Assembly: GCF_008086175.1 (NCBI RefSeq)
Contig: NZ_VSKM01000001.1
Span: forward strand, 1-64,000
Source of the DNA: Bizionia saleffrena
GTDB lineage: Bacteria; Bacteroidota; Bacteroidia; Flavobacteriales; Flavobacteriaceae
Length of the DNA stretch: 64,000 nucleotides
Reading direction: 5' to 3'
Positions within the stretch are counted from its first letter, which is position 1. Every line of letters starts with the position of its first letter. The translations under genes were made by a program, and so were the position numbers. Positions 1 through 9,404 of the stretch are shown in pieces. The notes beneath the pieces were generated by a model that saw nothing but the letters and a program-made list of their open reading frames with translations, was not told the origin of the DNA and ran no database searches.

Positions 1-160
1 TAGGAACCACATTGCGCTCTTCAAAATAAAGATGCATTACATCACCATTTTTAGTATTTTTTATTAGATCGAAATGATTAATTAAAAATTCAGGAAGAAT
101 AAGTTTGAGTAATTCAAGATAATTGTCCTCGTTTTTTTTTACAAAAAACGGAGTTTTATT
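1..160 (-). mobile_element. Partial ISAon1-type transposase (N-terminal fragment, runs off window)
   Basis: The minus strand is open for 53 codons from position 160 down to 2 and continues past the left edge. The translation contains LELLKLILPEFLINHFDL followed by HLYFEERNVVP, which I recognise as the N-terminal region of ISAon1-family transposases common in Bacteroidetes. No ATG, GTG or TTG start is visible in this frame: an in-frame stop lies at 161-163 and a run of nine A follows soon after, so the 5' end may be decayed or frameshifted. I could not define the terminal inverted repeat. The family call rests on remembered similarity; the catalytic part lies outside the window. Confidence 0.65.
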
Positions 161-221
161 TCAATTCACACATAACTTTTGAGAATGATCCAAGAAACAC
201 CTTCTTTTCATAAACTTCAAA

Positions 222-692
222 AAAAGGAATAGATAATTACGATTTTATCCCAGATATTAAATATTCAGGACTCATTAGCGGACAAAAATATACCATTATA
301 CCTTAAAAATATAAAAGCTTTCACTCAATAAGAACTGTTACTACTAAACAAAACCAAGAGATTGTAAAAATTACATTTTTCACACCTTCCAAAATTAAAA
401 AATAATCACCAAAATGGAATTAAACTAAGTCGTTTTGCCAACCTTAAATGCAGAGTTAACAATAGTATTAAATAAAAGGTATTTTAGTAGGCGCTGGAGC
501 TTAAATGAGCTAAAAAGCATAGCAACGCATGCGCAACTAATACTGAAAGAAACTAAAGCCTATTTTTTAAGTGCGAAAGTAACTTTATGCAATATCGAAT
601 ATTTATATAATAAAGAACCTTCTGTAACCGTAAACTTTATAAATTACCCTAAATTTCCTTATAAAGAAGCATCCTTTAAAAGTGGCGTGTAA
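222..692 (+). pseudogene. Decayed coding fragments, unidentified
   Basis: Short stretches read like protein but are interrupted by stops and frame changes: one ends YSGLISGQKYTIIP near 305, another ends IVKITFFTPSKIKK near 404, and an 85-codon open stretch from a TTG at 435 ends at 692. None has a convincing start, and I recognise no family. Lying between an IS fragment and a tRNA gene, they look like remnants of one or more genes broken by insertion or decay. The 435-692 stretch could be a real small gene, but its weak start argues against this. Confidence 0.35.
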
Positions 693-1001
693 TAGATTGC
701 CAAAATACTAATGCGTACACTAAAACAAAATCGTATGATCATTTATTCTATAATAAAATATAGAAGTACTTAAACACCGTAACATTTTAGCTTCTGCTTT
801 TATACATCGACTTGTATTTTAATCGCTTTTGTTTCCAATTAAGGTTAATCAATTTCCCGAAAACACAATTTTAAGCTAAATTAATATCCTCAAATTGGTT
901 AACCCTATTTTATTATTATTTGTAAATAGTTGTTATGATGTAAGTTGTGTTTTTTTTGAATATTTATTAAATTATAGGTGCTATATATTAATAAAAGATA
1001 C
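693..1001. other. Gene-free AT-rich spacer
   Basis: No open frame of useful length, no strong hairpin and no repeat was seen between the decayed fragments and the tRNA promoter. It is consistent with decayed intergenic DNA. Confidence 0.5.
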
Positions 1002-1009
1002 TATCTTTG
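1002..1009 (+). promoter_or_regulatory. -7 box of tRNA-Lys promoter
   Basis: TATCTTTG matches the Bacteroidetes TAnnTTTG element and lies about 40 bp before the mature tRNA. No clear TTTG -33 element is present at 19-20 bp upstream. Confidence 0.55.
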
Positions 1010-1049
1010 CACCCTCAATAACACAGGTTATTATTGATGAAAACAAAAT

Positions 1050-1122
1050 GACCTGGTAGCTCAGTTGGTAGAGCATCTCCCTTTTAAGGAGAGGGTCCTG
1101 GGTTCGAGCCCCAGCCAGGTCA
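1050..1122 (+). tRNA. tRNA-Lys (anticodon UUU)
   Basis: The 73-nt cloverleaf is complete: acceptor arms GACCTGG (1050-1056) and CCAGGTC (1115-1121) with discriminator A1122, a D arm with GCTC/GAGC, anticodon stem TCTCC/GGAGA with loop CTTTTAA giving anticodon TTT at 1083-1085, and a T arm CTGGG-TTCGAGC-CCCAG. CCA is not encoded. It stands alone with its own promoter and terminator. Confidence 0.97.
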
Positions 1123-1125
1123 CTA

Positions 1126-1158
1126 AAAAAAGTTAAGCATCGCTTAACTTTTTTTTTT
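1126..1158 (+). terminator. Intrinsic terminator after tRNA-Lys
   Basis: Stem AGTTAAGC/GCTTAACT with a 3-nt loop (ATC), preceded by an A run and followed by about nine T. Confidence 0.85.
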
Positions 1159-1536
1159 CTTTATACTCGACGTAACGTTTTATGGATCATTCCTAAATAC
1201 TGTGTTTAGCCTCCTCTATGTGTTGAACTTTGTGTTAAATTAAAGCGCAAAATTCTATACAGATTTAAAAAGTATTAAATTGATCCCCGCGAGCGCAGTC
1301 TAGAGATGACTTATAAGAATGAAACAGTAAATAATTACTAATTCTACTAATTGATAGTTTTAGTTTATGCTCGGGACTAACGAAGATTTAAATCGGTGGT
1401 AAAGACAATAATTAAATATTCTATTTTGACTGTTTAAAATGCAGACCAAGTCAACATCTACAAACAATTTTTAAAAATGATCTAATACTTCTCCCCTATT
1501 TAGTTTTTAAAATTAAAAAATAGCGCTTATTTAATT
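1159..1536. other. Gene-free spacer with a degenerate short interspersed repeat
   Basis: No gene is seen. CGCAGTCTAGAG at 1294-1305 matches 11 of 12 bases, in opposite orientation, with CCTCTCGACTGCG near 52072-52084. The rest is AT-rich without obvious structure. Confidence 0.45.
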
Positions 1537-1561
1537 TTGTTTAACTATTTTTGCTAAACAA
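1537..1561 (+). promoter_or_regulatory. crt operon promoter with overlapping operator palindrome
   Basis: TATTTTTG at 1546-1553 matches the TAnnTTTG -7 box. It sits inside a perfect inverted repeat, TTGTTTA (1537-1543) and TAAACAA (1555-1561), separated by 11 nt; the right arm ends in the A of the start codon. Transcription should begin at about 1558-1561, so the message would be leaderless or nearly so. A dyad placed over the -7 box suggests a repressor site, most simply for the MerR/CarH-like product encoded directly downstream. Confidence 0.55.
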
Positions 1562-2475
1562 TGAACAATATTAAGACTCAATTTAGCATAAAAGATTTAG
1601 AAAATCTATCAGGCATTAAAGCGCATACCATTAGAATATGGGAAAAAAGATACGCCTTATTTGAGCCAAAGCGTACTGAAACAAATATCAGATATTACGA
1701 CCTAAAAAGTCTTCAAAAGGTTCTAAATATCTCATATTTAAACAGAAACGGCTATAAAGTATCTAAAATAGCAGATTTAAACACCGCAGAAATTTCCAAT
1801 CTCGTAAAAGAAATAGCTTTAAAAAAAGATCGTAATCGTTACAGTGTAGATAAATTTAAAATGTCTATGTTAAATTTCGACCACCATTTATTTGCGTCTA
1901 CCTATAACGAGTTAATCAAAGAGCATAATTTAGACTTTATCTTTTTGGAGGTCTTTACCCCCTTGCTTAGCGACATTGGTTTCCTTTGGCAAACCGATTC
2001 TATAACACCTGCGCACGAACATTTTATCGTAGAATTAATCAAACAGAAAATTCTTTTAAACACAGATAAAAGAATAAATCATTCGCTGGCTAAAGAAAGT
2101 AAAACTACATACGTTTTATTTTTACCAGAAAACGAAGTTCACGAATTAGGTTTGCTTTTTATCAATTATAAACTCGCTGAAAAAGGCTGCCACAGCGTCT
2201 ATTTAGGTCAAAGTGTTCCCATTGCAAGTTTAGAGCATCTTTTAACACACTTTAATAATATTACATTTATTTCATCATTTACCGTTAGTCCGGATAAATT
2301 TAAAATTAATGATTACCTTAAAAACTTTTACCAATCCCTTTTAAACAATACAAACAATAAGCTAATAGCTTTCGGGTTTCTTACCCAATATGTGGAAATT
2401 GATACATTAAACGATCAAATATCATTGCACAACTCTACAAAAGACGTTGTTAACGTATTAACGCCACAAGTGTAA
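1561..2475 (+). CDS. CarH/LitR-like MerR-family regulator with B12-binding domain
   Basis: Predicted transcriptional regulator of the carotenoid genes that follow it. Residues 6-75 form a MerR winged helix (HTIRIWEKRY at 22-31). Residues ~100-170 resemble the four-helix cobalamin cap, with the W-x9-EH signature complete (W143, E153, H154). Residues ~180-300 resemble a B12-binding Rossmann domain: E192-V-H194-E-L-G197 matches ExHxxG, and S239 lies at the x41 spacing known for cobalamin proteins; the later GG is replaced by GF (272-273). In CarH these parts bind adenosylcobalamin and make DNA binding light-sensitive. Here B12 or light response is inference from motifs. It is the first gene of the operon, 13 bp before crtI. 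Confidence 0.88.
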   Translation: MNNIKTQFSIKDLENLSGIKAHTIRIWEKRYALFEPKRTETNIRYYDLKSLQKVLNISYLNRNGYKVSKIADLNTAEISNLVKEIALKKDRNRYSVDKFKMSMLNFDHHLFASTYNELIKEHNLDFIFLEVFTPLLSDIGFLWQTDSITPAHEHFIVELIKQKILLNTDKRINHSLAKESKTTYVLFLPENEVHELGLLFINYKLAEKGCHSVYLGQSVPIASLEHLLTHFNNITFISSFTVSPDKFKINDYLKNFYQSLLNNTNNKLIAFGFLTQYVEIDTLNDQISLHNSTKDVVNVLTPQV

Positions 2476-2488
2476 ACATTTACTAATT

Positions 2489-3955
2489 ATGACTAAAAAA
2501 ATTTCTATAATAGGTTCTGGTTTTGCTGCCTTATCTGCGGCTTGCTATCTTGCAAAAAGCGGACATAATGTTACCATTTTTGAAAAAAACGAAACTATTG
2601 GAGGGCGGGCTAGACAATTTAAAAGAGAGGGTTTTACTTTCGATATTGGACCCAGTTGGTATTGGATGCCAGATGTTTTCGAGCGCTTTTTCGCCGATTT
2701 TAACACAACCCCAGAAGCCTATTATTCACTAGAAAAGTTAAACCCAGCTTACAGTGTTTACTTTGGCAAGGACGATTTTATTACGATAGAAGACACCTTA
2801 GAGAAAATATACAAAGCTTTTGAAGCTGAAGAGCCTGGCAGCTCAAAAAAGTTAGTAAAGTTTATTGCGAATGCACAAGACAACTATAATGTTGCTATTA
2901 AAGATTTGGTATATAGACCTGGATTGTCTCCTTTAGAATTGGTAACACCAGTAACTATCAAAAAAATCAATCAATTTTTTGGCACAATAAAAAAGGATGT
3001 AAGAAAAGAGTTTAAAAACAATCGTTTAGCGATGATTTTAGAATTTCCTGTTCTATTTTTGGGTGCCAAACCTGGCAATACCCCTTCGTTTTATAGTTTT
3101 ATGAATTATGCCGACTTCGGAATTGGCACCTTTCATCCTAAAAAGGGAATGTATCAAGTTATTTTAGCTATGGAATCCTTAGCAAAATCCTTAGGTGTAA
3201 TTATAGAAACCGAAAAACCTATCGATAAAATTATAGTTAGTAACGGTAAAACTGAAGCTATTGTTTCAAAAGGAATGACATACCCATCAGATATTGTTTT
3301 GAGTGGCGCTGATTATCATCATACGGAAACACTATTAGAACCACAGTATCGTCAATACTCAGAGTCGTATTGGGAAGGTAAAACATTTGCGCCCTCCTCA
3401 TTGCTATTTTATATTGGTTTTGATAAAAAAATTAAAAATGTAAATCACCATACTCTATTTTTTGATGTTGATTTCGAAGCGCATGCAAAAGATATTTACG
3501 ATGAACCTAAATGGCCAGACAACCCTTTATTTTATGCGAATTTCCCCAGTATTACCGATGATAGCGCCGCACCTGCAGGCAAAGAAGCGGGGTTCTTTTT
3601 AATACCATTAGCACCGGGTCTGGAAGACACTGAAGCCTTAAGAGCTACTTATTTTGATAAAATAATGACAAGATTTGAAAATTTAACCTCGCAAGATGTA
3701 AGAAAATCAATTATCTTTAAAGAGTCCTTTTGTGTTAATGATTTTATAAAAGATTACAATTCTTACAAAGGAAACGCTTATGGAATGGCAAATACGTTAT
3801 TGCAAACTGCTTTTTTAAGACCAAATCTAAAAAGTAAAAAACTAAGTAATCTTTATTTTACAGGACAATTAACCGTGCCTGGACCGGGAGTACCTCCGGC
3901 ACTTATTTCGGGAAAATTGGTAGCAGATTTAATTAACAAACACCATAAAAATTAA
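2489..3955 (+). CDS. crtI: Phytoene desaturase
   Basis: FAD-dependent desaturase that converts phytoene stepwise to lycopene at the inner membrane. The N-terminus has the dinucleotide-binding motif GSGFAA (9-14) with the ribose-binding acidic residue E32, then the GGRA segment typical of CrtI. The C-terminus carries the family signature GQLTVPGPGVPPALISGK. At 488 aa it has normal length. Its stop overlaps the start of crtB by one base (TAATG), so translation is probably coupled. A close relative, CrtO or 3,4-desaturase type, is less likely given crtB and crtY next door. Confidence 0.95.
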   Translation: MTKKISIIGSGFAALSAACYLAKSGHNVTIFEKNETIGGRARQFKREGFTFDIGPSWYWMPDVFERFFADFNTTPEAYYSLEKLNPAYSVYFGKDDFITIEDTLEKIYKAFEAEEPGSSKKLVKFIANAQDNYNVAIKDLVYRPGLSPLELVTPVTIKKINQFFGTIKKDVRKEFKNNRLAMILEFPVLFLGAKPGNTPSFYSFMNYADFGIGTFHPKKGMYQVILAMESLAKSLGVIIETEKPIDKIIVSNGKTEAIVSKGMTYPSDIVLSGADYHHTETLLEPQYRQYSESYWEGKTFAPSSLLFYIGFDKKIKNVNHHTLFFDVDFEAHAKDIYDEPKWPDNPLFYANFPSITDDSAAPAGKEAGFFLIPLAPGLEDTEALRATYFDKIMTRFENLTSQDVRKSIIFKESFCVNDFIKDYNSYKGNAYGMANTLLQTAFLRPNLKSKKLSNLYFTGQLTVPGPGVPPALISGKLVADLINKHHKN

Positions 3956-4794
3956 TGAAAACTTTATTTGATTCGGTTTCCTATAATTGTAGTAAAATAG
4001 TTACGCAATCTTACAGCACTTCGTTTTCTATGGCCACAAAAATGCTATCGCACACGATACGTCAGGATATTTACAATATTTATGGTTTTGTACGTTTCGC
4101 AGACGAAATTGTAGATTCTTTTCATGATTACGATAAAAAAGAGCTATTTACGAATTTTGAAAAAGAACTCGAATACGCTTTAACTCATAAAATAAGTTTA
4201 AATCCTATTCTCAATGCTTTTCAGCATACGTATCATAAATATAATATTGAAAAGCATATGGTAAATTCCTTTATGGAAAGTATGCGGTTAGACTTATATA
4301 AATCAGAATACTTAACCGTAAACGAATTTAAGAACTATATTTACGGCTCGGCTGATGTTGTGGGTCTAATGTGTCTTAAAGTATTTGTAAAAGGGGATGA
4401 CGATAAATATAACGCCTTAAAAAGTGGCGCTATGTCTTTGGGCTCTGCGTTTCAGAAAGTAAACTTTTTAAGAGATTTAAAAGCCGATTTCCATGATTTA
4501 GAACGCTCATATTTTCCAAATACAGATTTAAATAATCTAGATGAAGAAGCCAAACAAATTATTATTAAAGACATTGAAAAAGACTTCGAATTAGGCCTAG
4601 CCGGAATTAAGTTATTACCGATTGAAGCCAAATTTGGTGTTTTTATGGCCTATAGATATTATAATCAATTGCTTAAAAAATTAAAGAAGACACCTGCTTT
4701 AGAGATTAAAAACACACGAATTCGTGTACCCAACTATAAAAAATTTGAGCTTCTTACCCGAAGCTATGTAAAATATCAACTTAAATTATTGTAA
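3955..4794 (+). CDS. crtB: Phytoene synthase
   Basis: Condenses two geranylgeranyl diphosphates to phytoene, the first committed carotenoid step. The squalene/phytoene synthase fold is supported by YSTSFSMATKM (20-30), the first Asp-rich motif DEIVD (50-54) and the second, FLRDLKAD (171-178). At 279 aa it has normal length. It overlaps crtI and crtZ by one base on each side (TAATG both times), a tight operon arrangement. No GGPP synthase (crtE) lies in the window, so the substrate must come from elsewhere. Confidence 0.96.
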   Translation: MKTLFDSVSYNCSKIVTQSYSTSFSMATKMLSHTIRQDIYNIYGFVRFADEIVDSFHDYDKKELFTNFEKELEYALTHKISLNPILNAFQHTYHKYNIEKHMVNSFMESMRLDLYKSEYLTVNEFKNYIYGSADVVGLMCLKVFVKGDDDKYNALKSGAMSLGSAFQKVNFLRDLKADFHDLERSYFPNTDLNNLDEEAKQIIIKDIEKDFELGLAGIKLLPIEAKFGVFMAYRYYNQLLKKLKKTPALEIKNTRIRVPNYKKFELLTRSYVKYQLKLL

Positions 4795-5243
4795 TGCAAA
4801 CACTATATTGGATACTTATATTTTTAGGAACTTTTGGTATAATGGAGTTTAATGCGTGGTTTACGCATAAATATATTATGCACGGTTTTTTATGGAATTT
4901 ACACAGAGACCACCATAGAAAAGACCACGGCAGCTGGTTCGAGCGCAACGACGTTTTCTTTATCTTTTATGCCGTAGTAAGTATGACCTGCTTTTATTTA
5001 TGGAGTTATGAAGGTGTATGGTATGGCTTACCTGTAGGCTTAGGCATTATGTCTTACGGCGCTGCTTATTTTTTAGTTCATGACATCTTTATTCATCAAC
5101 GGTTTAAAATTTTTAGAAACGCTAACAACTGGTACGCTAAAGGCGTACGACGTGCTCATAAAATGCATCACAAACATATTGGAAAAGAAGAGGGCGAATG
5201 CTTCGGAATGCTTATCGTACCCTTCAAGTACTTTAAACGCTAA
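4794..5243 (+). CDS. crtZ: Beta-carotene 3-hydroxylase
   Basis: Membrane di-iron hydroxylase that turns beta-carotene into zeaxanthin by way of cryptoxanthin. It has the histidine clusters of the fatty-acid-hydroxylase superfamily: H25/H30, H37/H40/H41/H45, H96/H101 and H122/H125/H126/H128, set between hydrophobic segments at about 1-20, 54-72 and 78-95. At 149 aa it is typical of bacterial CrtZ. Position between crtB and crtY agrees with the assignment. No ketolase (crtW) is present, so zeaxanthin is the likely end product of this operon. Confidence 0.94.
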   Translation: MQTLYWILIFLGTFGIMEFNAWFTHKYIMHGFLWNLHRDHHRKDHGSWFERNDVFFIFYAVVSMTCFYLWSYEGVWYGLPVGLGIMSYGAAYFLVHDIFIHQRFKIFRNANNWYAKGVRRAHKMHHKHIGKEEGECFGMLIVPFKYFKR

Positions 5244-5257
5244 TTATAGTTCATATT

Positions 5258-6400
5258 ATGGTTACTAACCACTTCGATTATATTATTGTCGGCAATGGTT
5301 TAGCCGGTTTCCAACTTGCTTTAGCACTTTCTAACGATCCGTATTTTAAAAACAAACAGATCGCCATAATCGATAAAAATCCTAAAACAACGAACGACAA
5401 AACGTGGTGTTATTGGGAAAAAGGTGTTGGTAAATGGGACCATCTAATTACCAAATCATGGAAAACTGCTCATTTTTTTTCCTCTAATAAAGCCTTAAAA
5501 TTACACTTAGAACCATACACCTATAAAATGCTAGAGTCCATTCATTTTTATAATGATGCACGACGCGTTCTCTCTAAAAACGAAAATATTCACAGTATTT
5601 TGGAAGCAGTGATTTCTGTTGAAGAGCAGTCTAAAATTACAGTAATAACTTCTGAAGCTAATTACACCGCAACACACGTTTTCGATAGTAGAATTACAAC
5701 AGATTTTAAAGCGCAGAAAGACAGCTATATATCCATTGCTCAGCATTTTAAAGGGTGGACGATAGAAACAGAAACGGCTGTTTTCGATACCAAAGCGTTT
5801 ACGATGATGGATTATAGAATAAAACATAACAACCAAACAACCTTTACCTATGTTCTGCCCATTACACCAAAGAAAGCACTAATAGAGTTTACCTATTTCA
5901 CTCCAGAACTTGTTGCCGATAATGTCTACGATATTTTTTTAAAAAGATACATTTCTGAAATTTTAAATATTAATAACTATACAGTCACCGAAGTTGAAAA
6001 AGGCATTATACCTATGACGAATTTCCCATTTAAGTCCTACTCTACCTCAAACGTTACGAAAATTGGTACCGCTGGCGGATGGGTAAAAGGGTCGACAGGA
6101 TATTCCTTTAAGCACACAGAGAAGAAAGTACACCAGATTATTGAAAATCTAAAAGCAAACCGTTTACCTTCGGCACACTTGTTTCAGGAAAAATATGGTT
6201 TTTACGACAAAGTTTTTCTAAAAGTACTTCAAGATAACAACGAAATGGGTGAATGGATTTTCGAACAATTCTACGCTAAAAATCCCGTGCAAACAATGTT
6301 TCAGTTTTTAGATGAAGAATCGTCTTTTAAAGAGGAGTTTAAAGTTATGAAATCATTGTTTTCAATCGCTTTCATTAAAGCCTTTTTTAAAACACTATAA
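5258..6400 (+). CDS. crtY: Lycopene beta-cyclase
   Basis: Cyclises both ends of lycopene to give beta-carotene, the substrate of crtZ. The N-terminus carries the FAD/NAD-binding motif DYIIVGNGLAGFQLALAL (~6-23), and the W-C-Y-W-E segment near 48-52 and length (380 aa) fit the CrtY family. It is the last gene of the operon, 14 bp after crtZ. Its last six bases overlap the end of the convergent thioredoxin gene, and no hairpin terminator lies between them. Confidence 0.9.
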   Translation: MVTNHFDYIIVGNGLAGFQLALALSNDPYFKNKQIAIIDKNPKTTNDKTWCYWEKGVGKWDHLITKSWKTAHFFSSNKALKLHLEPYTYKMLESIHFYNDARRVLSKNENIHSILEAVISVEEQSKITVITSEANYTATHVFDSRITTDFKAQKDSYISIAQHFKGWTIETETAVFDTKAFTMMDYRIKHNNQTTFTYVLPITPKKALIEFTYFTPELVADNVYDIFLKRYISEILNINNYTVTEVEKGIIPMTNFPFKSYSTSNVTKIGTAGGWVKGSTGYSFKHTEKKVHQIIENLKANRLPSAHLFQEKYGFYDKVFLKVLQDNNEMGEWIFEQFYAKNPVQTMFQFLDEESSFKEEFKVMKSLFSIAFIKAFFKTL

Positions 6401-6958
6401 CACTAATAATTCGTCTATTTTTGCGCGGACTTTATCGCTATTCCAATTCGCGGCGCCAGTCTCATCAATAATAATATTACCTTGCCTATCTATTAAAAAT
6501 GTACGTGGAATACTACGACCGCTAAATGTTTCAGGACTTTTGCTAATCGCGGAATACACAGGAAATGTAAACGCATTATTATTTAAAAACTTAGAGATTA
6601 TGTCCTTGTTTTCATTGGAGACTAAGACAAAATCTATTTTATCTCTGTAATCGTCATGTAATTCTTGAATTGAAGGCATTTCGGCAATACAAGGAGGGCA
6701 CCACGTTGCCCACAAATTCACTAAAACTACTTTGTTTTTTGTTGTCTTAAAATCGAAGGTTTCTCCATCTAAGCGTTGCAAATCCCAGTTATAACTACTT
6801 ATTTGTTCAGTATCTTCAGTCGCCATAATACTCGGTCCAAATAACGTTTTCCCTTTATTTAAAACAATCTGTATCTGTTTACGCGATTGCGGAACGATAA
6901 GCGCTACAATAATAACTAGGTAAATAATATTTTTAATCGAAAATGTGCTTTTTTTCAT
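6395..6958 (-). CDS. TlpA-like thiol:disulfide oxidoreductase, membrane-anchored
   Basis: Thioredoxin-fold protein facing the periplasm, probably keeping exported thiols (for example cytochrome c cysteines) reduced. One N-terminal membrane segment spans ~8-24; the redox motif WCPPC is at 86-90 (C87, C90), and the cis-proline loop is in SIPRTFLI near the C-terminus. Length (187 aa) is normal for TlpA/ResA proteins. It stands alone and converges with crtY. The substrate cannot be told from sequence. Confidence 0.88.
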   Translation of the reverse strand: MKKSTFSIKNIIYLVIIVALIVPQSRKQIQIVLNKGKTLFGPSIMATEDTEQISSYNWDLQRLDGETFDFKTTKNKVVLVNLWATWCPPCIAEMPSIQELHDDYRDKIDFVLVSNENKDIISKFLNNNAFTFPVYSAISKSPETFSGRSIPRTFLIDRQGNIIIDETGAANWNSDKVRAKIDELLVL

Positions 6959-7033
6959 ATTCTAAAGATAAAAAATGAATCTGTTCTAGATCCTTTTGTG
7001 TGATAAAATTAATGAATTTAAAAATGAGATAAA

Positions 7034-7066
7034 AAAAACTCCTGAAGCATATTCAGGAGTTTTTAT
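7034..7066 (-). terminator. Intrinsic terminator after aconitase
   Basis: ACTCCTGAA (7038-7046) pairs with TTCAGGAGT (7052-7060) around a 5-nt loop. Read on the minus strand it ends in eight T, about 25 bp past the aconitase stop. Confidence 0.85.
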
Positions 7067-7086
7067 AATGTGACGTTCTTAACTAA

Positions 7087-9351
7087 TTAAGAAACGTTTT
7101 GCTTTTTGATTAAGTTTAAAGCCGAACCTTCTTTATACCAGTCTATTTGTGCTTGGTTATATGTATGATTTACTTTAATAGTGTCTTTACTACCATCTGC
7201 GTGCACTAACTCAATAGTTAACGTCTTGTCTGGTGCAAATTCGTTTAAATCTAAGAAGTTAAAGGTGTCGTCCTCTAAGATTAAATCATAATCTGCTTCA
7301 TTAACAAAAGTTAAACCTAGCATACCTTGCTTTTTAAGGTTTGTTTCGTGAATTCTAGCAAAAGACTTTACAATTACAGCGGCAACACCCAGGTGTCTTG
7401 GCTCCATTGCTGCGTGTTCTCTAGAAGAACCTTCACCGTAGTTATGATCTCCTACTACTAATGTTTTAATTCCTGCGGCTTTGTATTCGCGAGCAACATC
7501 AGGTACCCCACCAAATTCTCCTGTTAATTGGTTTTTAATGAAGTTTGTTTTCTTACCAAACGCATTAACCGCTCCAATTAAACAGTTGTTAGAAATATTA
7601 TCTAAATGCCCTCTATAACGCAACCAAGGTCCAGCCATAGAGATATGGTCGGTAGTACATTTTCCGAAAGCTTTAATTAATAGTTTAGCACCTTTAATTT
7701 CGGTACCGATAGGCTCGAATGGTGTTAATAATTGTAAACGCTCTGATGTAGGACTTACCACAATATTTACTCCACTTCCATCTTTAAGAGGCTCTACGTA
7801 ACCCGTTTCTATAACATCAAATCCTAATGGCGGTAATTCTATACCTTTAGGCTCATCTAATTTCACTTCTTCACCATTTTCGTTGATTAATGTATCGTTC
7901 ATTGGGTCGAAATCTAAACGACCTGAAATGGCGATAGCAGCAACCATTTCTGGAGATCCTACAAAGGCATGTGTGTTGGGGTTTCCGTCCGCACGCTTAG
8001 AGAAGTTTCTATTAAAAGAGTGTACAATTGTATTTTTCTCATCACCTTTTTTATCACTTCTATCCCATTGTCCAATACAAGGGCCGCAAGCATTAGTGAA
8101 TATAGTTGCATCTAAGTCTTCAAATACTTTTAAGATACCATCTCTTTCTGCAGTAAAACGTATTTGTTCTGATCCTGGATTAATTCCAAAATCTGATTTT
8201 GCTTTAATGTTTTTATCTACAGCTTGCTTAGCGATAGAGGCAGCACGTGTTAAATCTTCGTAAGACGAGTTTGTACAAGAACCAATTAATCCCCAATCTA
8301 CTTTTAGTGGCCATCCGTTTTCTTTGGCTTTAGGTCCTAATTCTCCTACAGGTGTAGCTAAATCTGGAGTAAATGGTCCGTTTAAATGCGGACGCAAAGT
8401 ATCTAAATTGATTTCGATAACTTGATCAAAATGTTTTTCTGGATTTGCATATACTTCAGGATCCCCTGTCAAGTATTCTCTAATTTTATTAGCTTCATCT
8501 GCAATATCGCTTCTATCGGTAGCACGTAAATAACGCTCCATAGAATCGTCGTAACCAAACGTTGAAGTTGTTGCTCCAATTTCGGCACCCATATTACAAA
8601 TCGTTCCTTTTCCTGTACACGATAAGTTGTTAGCACCTTCGCCAAAATATTCCACTATAGCACCAGTACCACCTTTTACAGTAAGGATACCCGCTACTTT
8701 AAGGATAACATCTTTCGACGAGGTCCATCCGTTTAATTTTCCTGTTAATTTAACACCAATAAGTTTTGGGAATTTAAGCTCCCAAGCCATACCAGCCATA
8801 ACATCTACAGCATCTGCTCCTCCCACTCCAATAGCGACCATTCCTAAACCACCTGCATTTACAGTGTGAGAATCAGTACCAATCATCATTCCTCCTGGGA
8901 AGGCATAGTTTTCTAAAACTACTTGGTGAATAATTCCTGCTCCTGGTTTCCAGAAACCAATACCGTATTTATTAGATACTGAAGCTAAGAAATCAAACAC
9001 TTCGCTACTTACATCGTTAGCACGTTTTAAATCTATTTCAGCGCCTTGTTTTGCTTGAATTAAGTGATCACAATGTACCGTTGTTGGCACTGCTACTTGC
9101 GTTTTACCAGCTTGCATAAATTGCAATAAAGCCATTTGTGCAGTTGCATCTTGACATGCAATACGATCTGGAGCAAAATTTACATAATCTTTACCTCGAG
9201 TAAACGCTTTTGTCGCTTTACCATCCCAAAGGTGGTTGTATAATATTTTCTCAGAAAGTGTTAATGGTTTACCAACAACGTCACGCGCAGCATCTACACG
9301 CTCAGCCATTTGGTTGTAAACCTCTTTTATCATATCAATATCGAATGCCAT
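7087..9351 (-). CDS. acn: Aconitate hydratase (mitochondrial type)
   Basis: TCA-cycle enzyme interconverting citrate and isocitrate by a [4Fe-4S] cluster. The three cluster cysteines are present as C359 ([10 protein letters not shown]) and C422/C425 ([13 protein letters not shown]), the same spacing as in mitochondrial ACO2. The C-terminal swivel domain carries the [17 protein letters not shown] segment. At 754 aa it is the mitochondrial-like aconitase common in Flavobacteriia rather than the ~890-aa AcnA or AcnB. It is transcribed alone from a -7 box at 9397-9404 to the hairpin at 7034-7066. Confidence 0.97.
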   Translation of the reverse strand: MAFDIDMIKEVYNQMAERVDAARDVVGKPLTLSEKILYNHLWDGKATKAFTRGKDYVNFAPDRIACQDATAQMALLQFMQAGKTQVAVPTTVHCDHLIQAKQGAEIDLKRANDVSSEVFDFLASVSNKYGIGFWKPGAGIIHQVVLENYAFPGGMMIGTDSHTVNAGGLGMVAIGVGGADAVDVMAGMAWELKFPKLIGVKLTGKLNGWTSSKDVILKVAGILTVKGGTGAIVEYFGEGANNLSCTGKGTICNMGAEIGATTSTFGYDDSMERYLRATDRSDIADEANKIREYLTGDPEVYANPEKHFDQVIEINLDTLRPHLNGPFTPDLATPVGELGPKAKENGWPLKVDWGLIGSCTNSSYEDLTRAASIAKQAVDKNIKAKSDFGINPGSEQIRFTAERDGILKVFEDLDATIFTNACGPCIGQWDRSDKKGDEKNTIVHSFNRNFSKRADGNPNTHAFVGSPEMVAAIAISGRLDFDPMNDTLINENGEEVKLDEPKGIELPPLGFDVIETGYVEPLKDGSGVNIVVSPTSERLQLLTPFEPIGTEIKGAKLLIKAFGKCTTDHISMAGPWLRYRGHLDNISNNCLIGAVNAFGKKTNFIKNQLTGEFGGVPDVAREYKAAGIKTLVVGDHNYGEGSSREHAAMEPRHLGVAAVIVKSFARIHETNLKKQGMLGLTFVNEADYDLILEDDTFNFLDLNEFAPDKTLTIELVHADGSKDTIKVNHTYNQAQIDWYKEGSALNLIKKQNVS

Positions 9352-9396
9352 AGAGTATAATTTTATAGTTATATTTAATAATCATTTTAAGTCTCG

Positions 9397-9404
9397 CAAA
9401 TTTA
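9397..9404 (-). promoter_or_regulatory. -7 box of aconitase promoter
   Basis: On the minus strand this reads TAAATTTG, a full match to TAnnTTTG, 46 bp before the start codon. I see no matching -33 element at 19-20 bp. Confidence 0.5.

Noticed and set aside
7883-8263. Open frame on the + strand inside aconitase
   Set aside because: It lies antisense to a clear aconitase gene with conserved residues, and codon patterns on the other strand explain it.
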